Source: Pandoraea communis (lineage in GTDB: Bacteria; Pseudomonadota; Gammaproteobacteria; Burkholderiales; Burkholderiaceae). Taken from it: 64,000 bases of DNA. Positions within the stretch are counted from its first letter, which is position 1, and every line of letters starts with the position of its first letter. Shown in pieces: positions 26,839-36,658 of the stretch. Location: positions 434,001 to 498,000 of the forward strand of contig NZ_CABPSJ010000002.1 of the NCBI RefSeq assembly GCF_902459745.1, given 5' to 3'. The notes under the pieces were generated by a model, which saw nothing but the letters and a program-made list of their open reading frames with translations, was not told the DNA's origin and did not search any database. The position numbers were made by a program, and so were the translations under genes.

Positions 26839-27690
26839 ATGCTCAAGACCCTGCTTGCCCGCCTCCGGCGTTCTCCCGCGCGCACGGCCATCGACGACGC
26901 CCTCTGGCTCGAGGTCGTGAATGCACTACCGTTCCTCGCGCGTCGCAGCCCGGCCGAACTAGGCAAGCTCCGCGAACTCGCAACCGACTTTCTGGCCAGC
27001 AAGCACTTTTCGACTGCGCATGATCTGCCGCTGACCGAAGCGATGTGCGTATCGGTTGCGGCGCAAGCGTGCCTGCCGATTCTCAATCTCCCGAGTGCGT
27101 TGTATCGCGGGTGGACCGGCATCGTGCTGTATCCGGGCGAATTCCTCATTCGCAAGACCGTGCAGGACGAAGCGGGGGTCGTGCACGACGTCGAACAGGA
27201 AGCGAGCGGCGAAGCATGGGAGGGCGGCCCCGTGGTCCTGTCGTGGCAAGATGTTCAGGCGCGCGACGTGCTGGCGTACAACGTCGTGATCCATGAGTTC
27301 GTTCACAAAATCGATATGGAAGCCGGCGATGCGGACGGCGTGCCGCCGATGCTGCGGCGCCTGCATGGCGACCTGACACCGGAAGTCTGGTGCAATGTCT
27401 TCGACCCTGCCTATGAGGAGTTCTGTCACCATGTGGCCAACGTTCCCGACGATCGCTGGGACGCCTTCGCCTCGACCTCGCTTCTCGACCCGTATGCCAC
27501 CGAGCACGAATCGGAATTCTTCGCCGTTTGCGCCGAGGCCTTCTTCGTCGCCCCGGAGGCTTTCCGCGACGAATATCCGGCCCTGTATACGCTGTTTTCG
27601 CGTTATTTCCTGCAAGATCCGGCGGCGGCACCCGGCAGCGGCGGCGAAGCCATTGCCGGCATGTCGCCCGCGCCAGCCGCAACCCCATGA
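26839..27690 (+). CDS. mtfA: MtfA-like zinc peptidase (M90)
   Basis: 283-aa cytosolic protein of the MtfA/YeeI family. The zinc motif HEFVH is at residues 152-156 (VVIHEFVHKID) and the third ligand region CAEAFFVAPEAF follows, as in E. coli MtfA. There, MtfA binds the repressor Mlc and has aminopeptidase activity. The N-terminal LLARLRRSPARTAIDDALW and LPFLARRSPAELGKLRELA fit the family. The ATG at 26839 is favoured over an upstream ATG (26788) because it begins at the family start. Confidence 0.88.
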   Translation: MLKTLLARLRRSPARTAIDDALWLEVVNALPFLARRSPAELGKLRELATDFLASKHFSTAHDLPLTEAMCVSVAAQACLPILNLPSALYRGWTGIVLYPGEFLIRKTVQDEAGVVHDVEQEASGEAWEGGPVVLSWQDVQARDVLAYNVVIHEFVHKIDMEAGDADGVPPMLRRLHGDLTPEVWCNVFDPAYEEFCHHVANVPDDRWDAFASTSLLDPYATEHESEFFAVCAEAFFVAPEAFRDEYPALYTLFSRYFLQDPAAAPGSGGEAIAGMSPAPAATP

Positions 27691-27695
27691 AAACT

Positions 27696-27725
27696 TTGCG
27701 AAAGTCACTGTTTTCATGGCATAAT
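27696..27725 (+). promoter_or_regulatory. Promoter for ribosomal protein L31 gene
   Basis: TTGCGA (27696-27701), 18-bp spacer, CATAAT (27720-27725). The resulting leader of about 140 nt before the ATG at 27876 contains a stem-loop CCTGGG/CCCAGG (27808-27827) enclosed by GACG/CGTC (27801-27833). Confidence 0.5.
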
Positions 27726-27875
27726 GCGCGTTTTACTCACCCGGAAAGTGGTTGACGCCTTCCCAGTCGCATGACAGTGACGGCGTTAGCGGGCCAACGG
27801 GACGCCTCCTGGGGCAATCAACCCAGGCAACGTCCTCCCGCGCAGACTGGCTACCGACTTAACCCAAGGTACATC

Positions 27876-28142
27876 ATGAAAGAAGGCATCCACCCGGATT
27901 ACCGCGAAGTCCTGTTCCGCGACATGACGCCCGGCGTCGACTTCGAATTCATCACCCGCTCGACGATCCACACCAAGGAAACCGCCGAGAAGGATGGCAA
28001 GACCTACCCGCTCGTGAAGATCGAAACGTCGTCGGCTTCGCACAACTTCTACACCGGCGAACAGCGCATCATGGACACGGCCGGCCGTGTCGACAAGTTC
28101 CGCCAGAAGTTCGGCAACCGCGCCGGCGGCAAGATCGCCTGA
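27876..28142 (+). CDS. rpmE2: 50S ribosomal protein L31 type B
   Basis: 88-aa type B L31 ([16 protein letters not shown] ...). It has no CxxC zinc motif: the sequence contains no cysteine, so it is the zinc-independent C-minus form that can replace zinc-containing L31 when zinc is scarce. A rho-independent terminator follows at 28246-28271, and a structured leader may lie upstream. In many bacteria this paralogue is repressed by Zur; no clear Zur box was identified here. Confidence 0.95.
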   Translation: MKEGIHPDYREVLFRDMTPGVDFEFITRSTIHTKETAEKDGKTYPLVKIETSSASHNFYTGEQRIMDTAGRVDKFRQKFGNRAGGKIA

Positions 28143-28245
28143 GTTTCATCGGCGACGCGCCAGACGACGCGATGCGGGGCCCGGCAAGCACTGGCGGGCC
28201 AGCACATCAGGGGCAACACCCCAGCGTTGTGAAAAGCATCGGAAA

Positions 28246-28271
28246 GGGGCAGCTCAGGCTGCCCTTTTTTG
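28246..28271 (+). terminator. Rho-independent terminator after rpmE2
   Basis: Perfect 7-bp stem GGGCAGC/GCTGCCC, loop TCAG, followed by six Ts (28265-28270). The rest of the 307-bp gap 28143-28449 shows no gene. Confidence 0.9.
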
Positions 28272-28449
28272 TTGGGTCTGGCCTGCGCCGCGGCACCGGT
28301 TACTGTCATACTGTCGGCTTTTGCGGTGTCCCCGAGTGCTCCTGTAGCGTAACTCCGAGCTTCACCCCAGATTTCATCCCCGAGCCAGTTCCGGCTCGCC
28401 CCCTAAGTCTTCCCGATCCGGCCGCTGTGCCGGCTCTGTCGTCCGGCCT

Positions 28450-30180
28450 ATGAAACGAGTTCGCATTACCGCCTCTGCCACCAGTGCGCTACCGCGTTCG
28501 CTGCTGATCGCCATTTGTGTCATCTATGTGCTGGCGGGGTTGTTCGGTCGCGACCCGTGGAAGAACGAAGACGCCGCCGGTTTCGGCGTCATGTGGACGA
28601 TGGCGCACGGTCAGTTGTCCGACTGGTTGCTGCCGAATATCGCCGGGAAACCCATCTACGACAGCGGCCCGCTCGTCTCGTGGCTCGGTGCGCTCGCCAT
28701 TCGCACTTTCTCATGGCTTGACGCGCCCGATGCCGCGCGCATCGTCACCGGCCTCTGCTTCTACATGACCTGCACGTTCATCTGGTACGGCACCTACCTG
28801 CTCGGTCGCCGCCCGGAAGTGCAACCCTTTAAATACGCGTTCGGCGGCGAACCCGAGCCGCGCGACTACGGCCGCACCCTCGCCGACGGCGCACTGCTGA
28901 TTCTGCTCGCCTGCTTCGGGCTGACTGAGCGCGGGCACGAAACGACGTCGGCAGTGGGTCAGCTCACGCTCATCTCGATGGCCATCTACGGCCTCGTACG
29001 CAGCCTCGACAAGCCGCGCCAGGGCGCCGTGTGGTTCGGTCTCGCGCTGGGCGGCATGGCGCTCGCGTCGTCGCCGCTGATGACGCTCTCGCTCTGGATC
29101 GCTGGCGTTGCCACCGCCTTGGTGTGTCGCGCCCTGCCCCTGCGCATGCTGCTACTGGTCTCCACGCCGATAACGCTACTCGTCGCGTGCACGTGGCCGC
29201 TCGCCGCACTCAAATTTGCCGACGGCGCCCGCCCCTGGCTCGGCGAGTGGGCGGATATCGGCGTAGACGCGTTCAGTGGCCCGACACTCCACTCGCTTAG
29301 CTATATCGCCAAGAACCTCGCGTTGTTCGCCTGGCCCGCATGGCCGCTCGCTGCGTGGTCGCTGCACTCGTGGCGCGGTCTGCGACGCGCACCGCACATC
29401 GCGATCGCACTGGCCTTCACGATCGCGATTCTCGTGCTGATCGTGCTCCAGGCTCATCAGGGCAACCAGCTCTTCATGCTCGCCCTGCCTCCTCTGTCGA
29501 TCATCGCCGCGTTCGGCCTGCCCACACTCAAGCGGGGCACGGTCAACGCCATCGACTGGTTCGCCGTGCTGTCGTTCACCGTGCTGGCCGGCTTCGTCTG
29601 GATCGTCTGGCTCGCAGGTATCACGGGGTTTCCGGCATCCACGGCGCGCAACCTTCGACGCCTAGTTCCCGGCTTCCAACCCGAATTCAGTTGGATCACG
29701 TTGTTTAGCGCTCTGCTCGTGACGGGTGCCTGGGTAGCGCTGGTGGCATGGCGCGTATCGCGTAGCCCGAAAGTACTGTGGCGCAGCGTGGTGCTCTCGT
29801 CGGGGGGAACCACGCTCATGTGGGTGCTGCTCATGACGCTGTGGCTGCCCGTCGTGAACTATGGCAGAACGTACCGCGACGTGGCAGCACAAATCGCCGC
29901 GCATCTGCCGGCGGATTACACCTGCATTCGCACCGCGCGCGTCGGCGACGCTCAGCTCGCCTCGTTCGCCTACTTCGGCAAGATGCGCTTCGGCTCGGCC
30001 AACGACGATTGCGATGTGCTGCTGCGCCAGGACTCCCAGGATTACAGCGAACCGCTGTCGCTCGCGCCGTATGAATGGCGTCAACTCTGGGAAGGCCGCC
30101 GCGCGGCCGACCGCGACGAGCGTTTCCGCCTCTACGTTTTGCAAGAGCGTCCGTGGCGCCGCGCCACACGTCCGCGCTAA
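28450..30180 (+). CDS. ArnT/PMT-like GT-C membrane glycosyltransferase
   Basis: 576-aa polytopic membrane protein with about 11-12 helices. The first periplasmic loop carries the GT-C acidic motif in GRDPWKNEDAAGFGVMWTMA, as in ArnT and bacterial PMT-type enzymes, which use polyprenyl-phosphate sugars. A C-terminal non-membrane domain follows the last helix (about 480-576; NYGRTYRDVAAQIAAHLPAD). ArnT itself adds L-Ara4N to lipid A, but the sequence does not fix the sugar. No arn genes are adjacent; a MATE gene follows 12 bp downstream, likely in the same transcript. Confidence 0.82.
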   Translation: MKRVRITASATSALPRSLLIAICVIYVLAGLFGRDPWKNEDAAGFGVMWTMAHGQLSDWLLPNIAGKPIYDSGPLVSWLGALAIRTFSWLDAPDAARIVTGLCFYMTCTFIWYGTYLLGRRPEVQPFKYAFGGEPEPRDYGRTLADGALLILLACFGLTERGHETTSAVGQLTLISMAIYGLVRSLDKPRQGAVWFGLALGGMALASSPLMTLSLWIAGVATALVCRALPLRMLLLVSTPITLLVACTWPLAALKFADGARPWLGEWADIGVDAFSGPTLHSLSYIAKNLALFAWPAWPLAAWSLHSWRGLRRAPHIAIALAFTIAILVLIVLQAHQGNQLFMLALPPLSIIAAFGLPTLKRGTVNAIDWFAVLSFTVLAGFVWIVWLAGITGFPASTARNLRRLVPGFQPEFSWITLFSALLVTGAWVALVAWRVSRSPKVLWRSVVLSSGGTTLMWVLLMTLWLPVVNYGRTYRDVAAQIAAHLPADYTCIRTARVGDAQLASFAYFGKMRFGSANDDCDVLLRQDSQDYSEPLSLAPYEWRQLWEGRRAADRDERFRLYVLQERPWRRATRPR

Positions 30181-30192
30181 TCACATAGCGCC

Positions 30193-31545
30193 ATGTGGCA
30201 TGACGTCAAGCGCATTGCCGGGCTGGCCTGGCCAGTTCTGATCGGCCAGTTGGCCGTCATCGCCTTCGGGGTGATGGACACGGCCATGGTCGGTCGTGCA
30301 TCGGCGTTCGATCTCGCATCGCTCGCGCTCGGCGGGTCGATCTACATCACCGTGTATGTCGGCCTGATGGGCATTCTCGTCGCCCTGTCTCCGATTGCCG
30401 CGCAACTCTTCGGTGCAGGGGAGCGTGAAGCCATTGGCGAGGAAGTCCGGCAGGCGTTTTGGCTCGCCCTGTTCCTCTCGGCACCGGGCTTTCTGTTGTT
30501 GTCGCATCCGCAGTTCATTCTGCAACTCTCCGAAGCGACACCCGAACTCGAAGCCCGCGCGAGCGCCTATCTTCAGATTCTCGCGTTCGGGCTGCCCGCC
30601 GCCCTGCTCTTTCGCGTGTATTCCTCGCTGTCCACGGCCGTGGCACAGCCTCGCATCGTCATGATTATTCAGGTGACGGGGCTGGTGCTGAAAGTGCCGC
30701 TAAATCTTGTGCTGATATACGGCGTCGAGCGACTCGGCATTCCAGCCCTCGGCAGCACCGGCTGCGCCATCGCCACGACCGCCATCAACTGGGTGTCTTG
30801 CGCACTGGGGCTCACGCTGATGGCGCGTCACGCGAAGCTACGCGAGTTCGGCATCTTCGCCCGCTTCTGCTGGCCGCACTGGCAGGCCATTCGCGCACTG
30901 CTCAAGCTGGGTGTGCCGATGGGGTTGAGCTATCTGATCGAAGTGACGGCGTACTCGTTCATGGCGATCTTCATTGCCCGACTGGGCGACGTAACGCTGG
31001 CCGGCCATCAGATCGCCGCAAACCTCGGCGCCCTCATGTACATGCTGCCCATGTCGATTGCCATTGCGACGGCGACGCTCACCGCGCAGGCCATCGGTTC
31101 GCGCGACTTCCCGCTGGCACGCCTGATCGGACGCCGGGGTGTGGAGTTTGCCGGCACGTTGGGCCTGATACTGGCTGCCCTCATGTGGTTCTGCCGCCCG
31201 CTGATTCTCGCAGCCTATACGTCCGATCCGCAGGTCGCGGTGGTCGCCACGCCCTTGCTGGCCATCGTCGCGCTCTACCACGTATTCGACGCCCTGCAAG
31301 TGAATGCCGTCTTCGTGCTGCGCGCGTGGAAGGTGGCAGTCATCCCGACCCTCATCTACGCCGTATCGCTCTGGGGCGTTGGCCTGGGGGGTGGATATGT
31401 GTTGGGCTTCGACGTCGGCGGTCTTACGCCCGAGTGGCTGTATGGCGCGGCGGGCTTCTGGTTCGCCAACACCGCAAGTATCGCCATCGCCGCTGTAGGC
31501 TTGCTTCTCTATCTGCATTGGGTGGTCCGGGTCAAAGTCCAATGA
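30193..31545 (+). CDS. MATE-family efflux transporter
   Basis: 450-aa transporter with 12 predicted helices. The first helix has AGLAWPVLIGQLAVIAFGVMDTAMVG, typical of NorM/DinF-like pumps, and GVPMGLSYLIEVTAYSFMAI begins the second half. Such pumps extrude cationic compounds using Na+ or H+. It lies 12 bp after the GT-C gene. The ORF ends before two inverted repeats in front of the glucarate dehydratase gene. Confidence 0.9.
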   Translation: MWHDVKRIAGLAWPVLIGQLAVIAFGVMDTAMVGRASAFDLASLALGGSIYITVYVGLMGILVALSPIAAQLFGAGEREAIGEEVRQAFWLALFLSAPGFLLLSHPQFILQLSEATPELEARASAYLQILAFGLPAALLFRVYSSLSTAVAQPRIVMIIQVTGLVLKVPLNLVLIYGVERLGIPALGSTGCAIATTAINWVSCALGLTLMARHAKLREFGIFARFCWPHWQAIRALLKLGVPMGLSYLIEVTAYSFMAIFIARLGDVTLAGHQIAANLGALMYMLPMSIAIATATLTAQAIGSRDFPLARLIGRRGVEFAGTLGLILAALMWFCRPLILAAYTSDPQVAVVATPLLAIVALYHVFDALQVNAVFVLRAWKVAVIPTLIYAVSLWGVGLGGGYVLGFDVGGLTPEWLYGAAGFWFANTASIAIAAVGLLLYLHWVVRVKVQ

Positions 31546-31568
31546 CGCCGTAGCCGGCGAATCCATTC

Positions 31569-31581
31569 GTTGTACGACAAC
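31569..31581 (+). promoter_or_regulatory. Palindrome GTTGT-ACG-ACAAC, candidate operator
   Basis: Perfect 5+5 inverted repeat with a 3-nt centre, 198 bp before the glucarate dehydratase ATG. Similar half-sites recur at 31704-31723. GntR-family regulators often bind such TTGT/ACAA dyads. Confidence 0.45.
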
Positions 31582-31703
31582 ATGGCAATGATTGTCGCGA
31601 ACGAAAATTCCGGCAGCATTCCGTATTCCGACCGGCCAATTCCAGCCATCATGGCGAAAACGGGTAAACCCGCAAAGGCATTCCGGTCAACTTTCCATAG
31701 AAT

Positions 31704-31723
31704 GTTGTCTGACGACATACAAC
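31704..31723 (+). promoter_or_regulatory. Inverted repeat GTTGT-N10-ACAAC, candidate operator
   Basis: Same half-site pair as at 31569-31581, now with a 10-nt centre, about 55 bp before the glucarate dehydratase ATG (31779). Two sites could allow cooperative or looping control. Confidence 0.45.
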
Positions 31724-31778
31724 AAGATCGTACGTCGCAACGCTCCATTCCCTTTGGTCTGATCAACGTCTACCCGCC

Positions 31779-33107
31779 ATGAGCCGAACCCCCATCGTCA
31801 CCGATCTGCGCGTCGTCCCCGTCGCCGGCCGCGACAGCATGCTGCTGAACCTGAGCGGCGCACACGGCCCCTTCTTCACGCGCAACCTGATCCTGCTTCA
31901 GGACAGTGCCGGTCACACCGGTGTGGGTGAGGTACCCGGCGGCGAAGCTATCCGCCAAACGCTCGAAGACGCACGTCCCTATGTGGTCGGTCAGTCGGTC
32001 GCGAACATTCAGGCGATGCTTGGTCAGACACGTCGCGTCTTCGCCGATCGCGATTCAGGTGGGCGCGGCTTGCAGACGTTCGACCTGCGCACGACGATCC
32101 ACGCCGTAACGGCGCTCGAAGCAGCGCTGCTCGACCTGCTGGGCCAACACCTTGAGGTGCCGGTGGCCGCACTGCTGGGTGAAGGACAGCAGCGCAGCGA
32201 AGTCGCCATGCTGGGCTATCTGTTCTTCATCGGCGATCGATGCGCCACCGACCTCCCCTACGCCGATAATCGCGCCGCGCGCGACGACTGGGAACGCGTG
32301 CGAACGGAAGTCGCCATGACGCCCGAGGCAGTCGTACGTCTCGCAGAGGCCGCTCACGCTCGCTATGGCTTCCAGGACTTCAAACTCAAGGGCGGCGTGC
32401 TCGATGGCGACGCGGAAATCGAAGCGGTCACCGCGCTCGCCAGGCGCTTCCCGCAGGCACGTGTGACGCTCGATCCGAATGGCGCGTGGTCGCTGGCCGA
32501 AGCGGTGCGCCTATGCCGCGACAAGCACGACGTGCTCGCGTACGCCGAAGATCCATGTGGCGCCGAGAATGGCTATTCCGGTCGCGAAGTCATGGCGGAA
32601 TTCCGTCGCGCAACGGGCTTGCCGACGGCGACCAACATGATTGCAACGGACTGGCGTCAGATGGGCCACGCGATTCAGTTGCAGTCTGTGGACATTCCGT
32701 TGGCCGACCCGCACTTCTGGACGATGCAGGGGGCGGTGCGCGTCGCGCAGATGTGTCACGACTGGGGCCTGACATGGGGATCGCACTCGAACAATCACTT
32801 TGACGTCTCGCTCGCGATGTTCACACATGTCGCGGCAGCCGCCCCCGGCAAGATCACCGCCATCGACACGCACTGGATCTGGCAAGACGGTCAGCACCTC
32901 ACGAAGCACCCGCTGCAAATCGTCGGCGGCAACGTTCAAGTGCCGACTGCGCCGGGTCTCGGGGTCACACTCGATATGGATGCAGTGGAAGCCGCCCACG
33001 CCCTGTACCTCGAGCACGGCCTCGGTGCGCGCGACGACAGCGTCGCCATGCAGTATCTCGTTCCTAACTGGAAATTCGATCCGAAGCAGCCCTGCCTCGT
33101 GCGCTGA
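31779..33107 (+). CDS. gudD: Glucarate dehydratase (enolase superfamily)
   Basis: 442-aa member of the enolase superfamily that removes water from D-glucarate to give 5-keto-4-deoxyglucarate. The KxK base motif is in [13 protein letters not shown]; metal ligands lie in LDPNGAW, AEDPCG and the following Glu/Asn region; and the catalytic His-Asp pair is supported by [20 protein letters not shown] and [12 protein letters not shown]-terminal [29 protein letters not shown] is typical of GudD. No transporter or kdgD gene is beside it in the window. Confidence 0.93.
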   Translation: MSRTPIVTDLRVVPVAGRDSMLLNLSGAHGPFFTRNLILLQDSAGHTGVGEVPGGEAIRQTLEDARPYVVGQSVANIQAMLGQTRRVFADRDSGGRGLQTFDLRTTIHAVTALEAALLDLLGQHLEVPVAALLGEGQQRSEVAMLGYLFFIGDRCATDLPYADNRAARDDWERVRTEVAMTPEAVVRLAEAAHARYGFQDFKLKGGVLDGDAEIEAVTALARRFPQARVTLDPNGAWSLAEAVRLCRDKHDVLAYAEDPCGAENGYSGREVMAEFRRATGLPTATNMIATDWRQMGHAIQLQSVDIPLADPHFWTMQGAVRVAQMCHDWGLTWGSHSNNHFDVSLAMFTHVAAAAPGKITAIDTHWIWQDGQHLTKHPLQIVGGNVQVPTAPGLGVTLDMDAVEAAHALYLEHGLGARDDSVAMQYLVPNWKFDPKQPCLVR

Positions 33108-33315
33108 CCGAATGGCGTCAGGGTGTCGCGGCCTGAAAGTCCACCTCACCCTGTCGTCGATACACGACAATGCGCCTGAATTGCGGATTTTTTCAAAACA
33201 ACGCAAAAAACCCGCATGCATTGCGAAGACAACATTACCGGGGAAGATCACACATCGGCGCGCTCCGGAATACCTCGCTGCGAGGCTTCGAAACAGGCGC
33301 ATCGAGAGATAAAAA

Positions 33316-33340
33316 AAGCCCAGGCATCAGCCTGGGCTTT
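33316..33340 (-). terminator. Terminator downstream of the tRNA cluster
   Basis: Stem AAAGCCCAGGC/GCCTGGGCTTT with loop ATCA; on the minus strand it is followed by a run of seven U (plus-strand A-run 33311-33317). It ends the minus-strand tRNA transcript and may also serve gudD on the plus strand. Confidence 0.85.
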
Positions 33341-33347
33341 CTTCGTT

Positions 33348-33424
33348 TGGCGGAGCGGACGGGGCTCGAACCCGCGACCCCCGGCGTGACAGGCCGGTAT
33401 TCTAACCAACTGAACTACCGCTCC
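33348..33424 (-). tRNA. tRNA-Asp (anticodon GTC), copy 1
   Basis: Complete 77-nt cloverleaf with encoded CCA: acceptor GGAGCGG/CCGCTCC, anticodon stem CCGGC/GCCGG with loop CTGTCAC, discriminator G. Sequence identical to the second copy at 33524-33600. Confidence 0.96.
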
Positions 33425-33523
33425 AAACTTGCTACAGCATCGTGATGTCACTCACTTTGCTTTCCTGCTTATTGTTCGGCATCGCCGCGTTTTCACGCGC
33501 AGACTCCCGAACTTCGTAGGTTT

Positions 33524-33600
33524 TGGCGGAGCGGACGGGGCTCGAACCCGCGACCCCCGGCGTGACAGGCCGGTATTCTAACCAACTGAACTACCGCTCC
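33524..33600 (-). tRNA. tRNA-Asp (anticodon GTC), copy 2
   Basis: Identical in sequence to the copy at 33348-33424, 99 bp apart, same strand, CCA encoded. Tandem Asp tRNA genes like this are common gene duplications and help Asp-codon decoding capacity. Confidence 0.96.
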
Positions 33601-33698
33601 AAAACCGACAAAAAAACCCGCCTGACTTTCAGCGGGCTTTACGCCACCAACTGCTTGGCATTTTCAAACTGACACCGACTCGCTACCGGCACCAATTC

Positions 33699-33774
33699 TG
33701 GCGTCCCCTAGGGGATTCGAACCCCTGTACTCACCGTGAAAGGGTGATGTCCTAGGCCTCTAGACGAAGGGGAC
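33699..33774 (-). tRNA. tRNA-Glu (anticodon TTC)
   Basis: 76-nt gene including encoded CCA: acceptor GTCCCCT/AGGGGAC, anticodon loop CTTTCAC (TTC), T-arm with TTCGAAT. Same strand as the Asp genes. Confidence 0.96.
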
Positions 33775-33938
33775 AAAATCGTCAAAACTTTGTCTGTTTC
33801 GCTTTACTGCAATTCGCGAAGAACGCTATTCTAAACAACATTTCTTCGCTTGTGAAGCTTTATTTTCAAGTTTTTTGCGGCGTTTTTGCAAGAATCTTGC
33901 TCGTCCGACGCAACTTGAAACTCAAGCTTCTGAATCCG

Positions 33939-34014
<76 letters not shown>

Positions 34015-34111
34015 CGAACAGAGAAATGAGATTCTAATGACAAACCCATTTCCTGTAAATACCCTTCTCGCATTTTTTCCGCATTATTTTGCAAATCCGT
34101 GCGATGAATAA

Positions 34112-34143
34112 AAAAACGGCGCCTCCAGAGAGCCGCCGTTTTT
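34112..34143 (-). terminator. Rho-independent terminator after pnp
   Basis: Stem AAAAACGGCG/CGCCGTTTTT around a 12-nt loop, 56 bp after the pnp stop codon. A/T tracts on both sides. It separates pnp from the tRNA cluster. Confidence 0.82.
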
Positions 34144-34198
34144 CCTTTGCTTAGCGGCGTGCACAAGACACGCCGCCGGGCATCGTACCCATACCCGA

Positions 34199-36349
34199 TT
34201 ACTGGGCTTCGCCTTCGCGCTTGACCAGCACCGGGCCACCCTGCTTTTCTTCGTCGGTGAGTGCCTTGTGCGACAGGCGCAGACGGCCCTTGTCGTCCTG
34301 CTGAATCACCTTCACGCGCACCAACTGACCTTCCTTCAGGTACTCGTTGATGTCCTTGATGCGCTCGTTGGCGATTTCAGAGATGTGCAGCAGACCATCC
34401 TTGCCCGGCAGCACCGAAACGATCGCACCGAACTCGAGCAGCTTCAGCACGGTACCGTCGTACACCTGACCGACTTCGACTTCCACCGTAATCAACTCGA
34501 TGCGACGCTTCGCTTCGGCAATACCTTCAGCGCTCGGGCTGGCGATCGTCACCACGCCGTCGTCCGAGATATCGATGCTCGTGCCGGTTTCTTCCGTGAG
34601 CGCGCGGATCACCGAACCACCCTTACCGATCACGTCACGGATCTTTTCCGGGTTGATCTTGATGGTGACCATGCGCGGCGCGAATTCCGACAGCTCCGTA
34701 CGCACGCCCGACTGGGCTTCCGTCATCTTGGCGAGGATATGCAAACGGCCTTCCTTGGCTTGTGCCAGGGCGACCTGCATGATTTCCTTCGTGATGCCCT
34801 GGATCTTGATGTCCATCTGCAGCGCGGTCACGCCATTCGACGTACCGGCCACCTTGAAGTCCATATCGCCCAGGTGATCTTCGTCGCCGAGAATGTCGGT
34901 CAGCACGGCGAACTTGTTGCCGTCGAGGATCAGGCCCATAGCGATACCGGCAACCGGCGAGGTCAGCGGCACACCCGCGTCCATCATGGCGAGACTACCG
35001 CCGCACACCGATGCCATCGAGGACGAACCGTTCGACTCGGTGATTTCCGACACGACACGCACGGTGTAGCCAAAATCGTCTGCCCCCGGCAGGCACGCCA
35101 CGAGCGCGCGCTTGGCCAGACGGCCGTGACCGATTTCGCGACGCTTGGGCGAACCCACGCGACCCGTTTCACCCGTCGAGAACGGCGGGAAGTTGTAGTG
35201 AAGCATGAAGCGATCGCGGTACTCGCCTTGCAGCGCGTCGATGATCTGCTCGTCGCTCTTGGTGCCCAACGTGGCCACCACGAGTGCCTGCGTTTCGCCG
35301 CGCGTGAACAGCGCCGAACCGTGAGCACGCGGCAGCACGCCGGTGCGAATCGAGATCGGGCGCACCGTGCGCGTGTCGCGGCCGTCGATACGCGGCTCGC
35401 CTGCGAGAATCTGGCTACGCACGATCTTGGCTTCCAGATCGAACAGCATGTTGCCGACTTCGATATCGTCCGGAGCCGCTTCGCCCTTGGCGGTGGCGGC
35501 TTCGCCCAGCTTGGCGATGACGTCGCTGCTCACGGCACGCAGTTGCTGCGTACGCGCTTGCTTTTCACGCGTCTGGTAAGCGGCGCGCAGCGGGCCTTCG
35601 GCCAGCTCGGTCACTTGTGCGATCAGTGCGTCGTTCTTGGCCGCCGGGGCCCAATCCCACTCGGCCTTGCCGCCGTCACGCACGAGGTCGTGAATGGCGT
35701 TGATGGCCGTTTGCATTTGCTCGTGACCGAACACCACAGCGCCCAGCATCACGTCTTCCGGCAGTTCCTGTGCTTCCGACTCGACCATCAGCACGGCTTG
35801 TTCCGTACCGGCGACAACCAGGTCGAGCTTCGACTTGGCGATCTGCTCACGCGACGGGTTGAGCACGTACTGGCTGTCGACGTAGGCAACGCGTGCAGCA
35901 CCGACCGGGCCGTTGAACGGCAGACCCGAGATGGCCAGCGCGGCCGAAGCACCAATCAGGGCCGGAATATCGGCCGGCACTTCCGGGTTCAGCGAGACAA
36001 CCTGCACCACGACCTGGACTTCGTTGTAGAAGCCTTCCGGGAAGAGCGGGCGAATCGGACGGTCGATCAGGCGCGACGTCAGCGTTTCGTTCTCCGACGG
36101 ACGGCCTTCACGCTTGAAGAAGCCACCCGGGATCTTGCCGGCGGCGTAAGTCTTTTCCAGATAGTCGACGGTCAGCGGAAAGAAATCCTGACCTGCCTTG
36201 GCCTTCTTGGCACCAACAACCGTGGCGAGCACGACGGTATCGTCCATATCGACGAGCACAGCGCCGGATGCCTGACGGGCAATCTCACCGGTCTCCATGC
36301 GAACCGTGTTTTGTCCCCATTGGAAAGACTTCACGACTTTATTGAACAT
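34199..36349 (-). CDS. pnp: Polyribonucleotide nucleotidyltransferase (PNPase)
   Basis: 716-aa phosphorolytic 3'-5' exoribonuclease, part of the RNA degradosome. Two RNase PH-type domains (about 10-240 and 310-550; [20 protein letters not shown] in the first, [20 protein letters not shown] in the second, catalytic core), a KH domain ([20 protein letters not shown], about 560-620) and an S1 domain ([20 protein letters not shown], about 625-690). The ATG at 36349 ([12 protein letters not shown]) has AGGAG upstream and is preferred over a GTG two codons earlier. It follows rpsO on the same strand, the classical order. Confidence 0.97.
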   Translation of the reverse strand: MFNKVVKSFQWGQNTVRMETGEIARQASGAVLVDMDDTVVLATVVGAKKAKAGQDFFPLTVDYLEKTYAAGKIPGGFFKREGRPSENETLTSRLIDRPIRPLFPEGFYNEVQVVVQVVSLNPEVPADIPALIGASAALAISGLPFNGPVGAARVAYVDSQYVLNPSREQIAKSKLDLVVAGTEQAVLMVESEAQELPEDVMLGAVVFGHEQMQTAINAIHDLVRDGGKAEWDWAPAAKNDALIAQVTELAEGPLRAAYQTREKQARTQQLRAVSSDVIAKLGEAATAKGEAAPDDIEVGNMLFDLEAKIVRSQILAGEPRIDGRDTRTVRPISIRTGVLPRAHGSALFTRGETQALVVATLGTKSDEQIIDALQGEYRDRFMLHYNFPPFSTGETGRVGSPKRREIGHGRLAKRALVACLPGADDFGYTVRVVSEITESNGSSSMASVCGGSLAMMDAGVPLTSPVAGIAMGLILDGNKFAVLTDILGDEDHLGDMDFKVAGTSNGVTALQMDIKIQGITKEIMQVALAQAKEGRLHILAKMTEAQSGVRTELSEFAPRMVTIKINPEKIRDVIGKGGSVIRALTEETGTSIDISDDGVVTIASPSAEGIAEAKRRIELITVEVEVGQVYDGTVLKLLEFGAIVSVLPGKDGLLHISEIANERIKDINEYLKEGQLVRVKVIQQDDKGRLRLSHKALTDEEKQGGPVLVKREGEAQ

Positions 36350-36535
36350 TTGCACTCCTATATCGAATCGCGCGAATGCAGCAGCGGCGCGATATCGCTG
36401 CCGGGGTGATCCCGACGCCTTACAGGGGGGAGTGTTATGCCATTCCAGCGTTGCTCGGCGCGTTGCCGTGCGTGTCAGAGGCGACCCTGGAATGACACAA
36501 GCCCTGCTTGCCGACGAGGCCCCGTAAACCGAGCA

Positions 36536-36553
36536 CCCGGCACAACTGCCGGG
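36536..36553 (-). other. Hairpin in the pnp leader
   Basis: Perfect CCCGGCA/TGCCGGG stem with a 4-nt loop, between the rpsO terminator and the pnp start. In E. coli the pnp leader folds into an RNase III-cut hairpin that allows autoregulation; this stem is shorter and could play a similar part, but that is inference. Confidence 0.4.
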
Positions 36554-36608
36554 TTGACGGCCTGAAAGACGTCCTCATGACATCCGTCAGGCAGTGCCCA
36601 AAAACAAA

Positions 36609-36638
36609 ATGCCTGCATCAGCACGCTGATACAGGCAT
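36609..36638 (-). terminator. rpsO terminator or attenuator
   Basis: Imperfect inverted repeat ATGCCTGCATCAG/CTGATACAGGCAT with a 4-nt loop, followed on the minus strand by a U-rich tract. Lies 20 bp after the rpsO stop. In the E. coli rpsO-pnp operon a leaky terminator occupies the same place. Confidence 0.7.
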
Positions 36639-36658
36639 CTCGTCGTAATCGTAATCGC

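Noticed and set aside
33348-33600. Tandem tRNA-Asp genes as attachment sites of an excised element
   Set aside because: Both copies are complete genes with encoded CCA, and no integrase or mobile gene is near. Simple tandem duplication explains them.
34268-36409. 713-aa plus-strand ORF opposite pnp
   Set aside because: Arg/His-rich antisense reading frame that exactly shadows the strongly conserved pnp gene; GC-rich codon bias creates such open frames.
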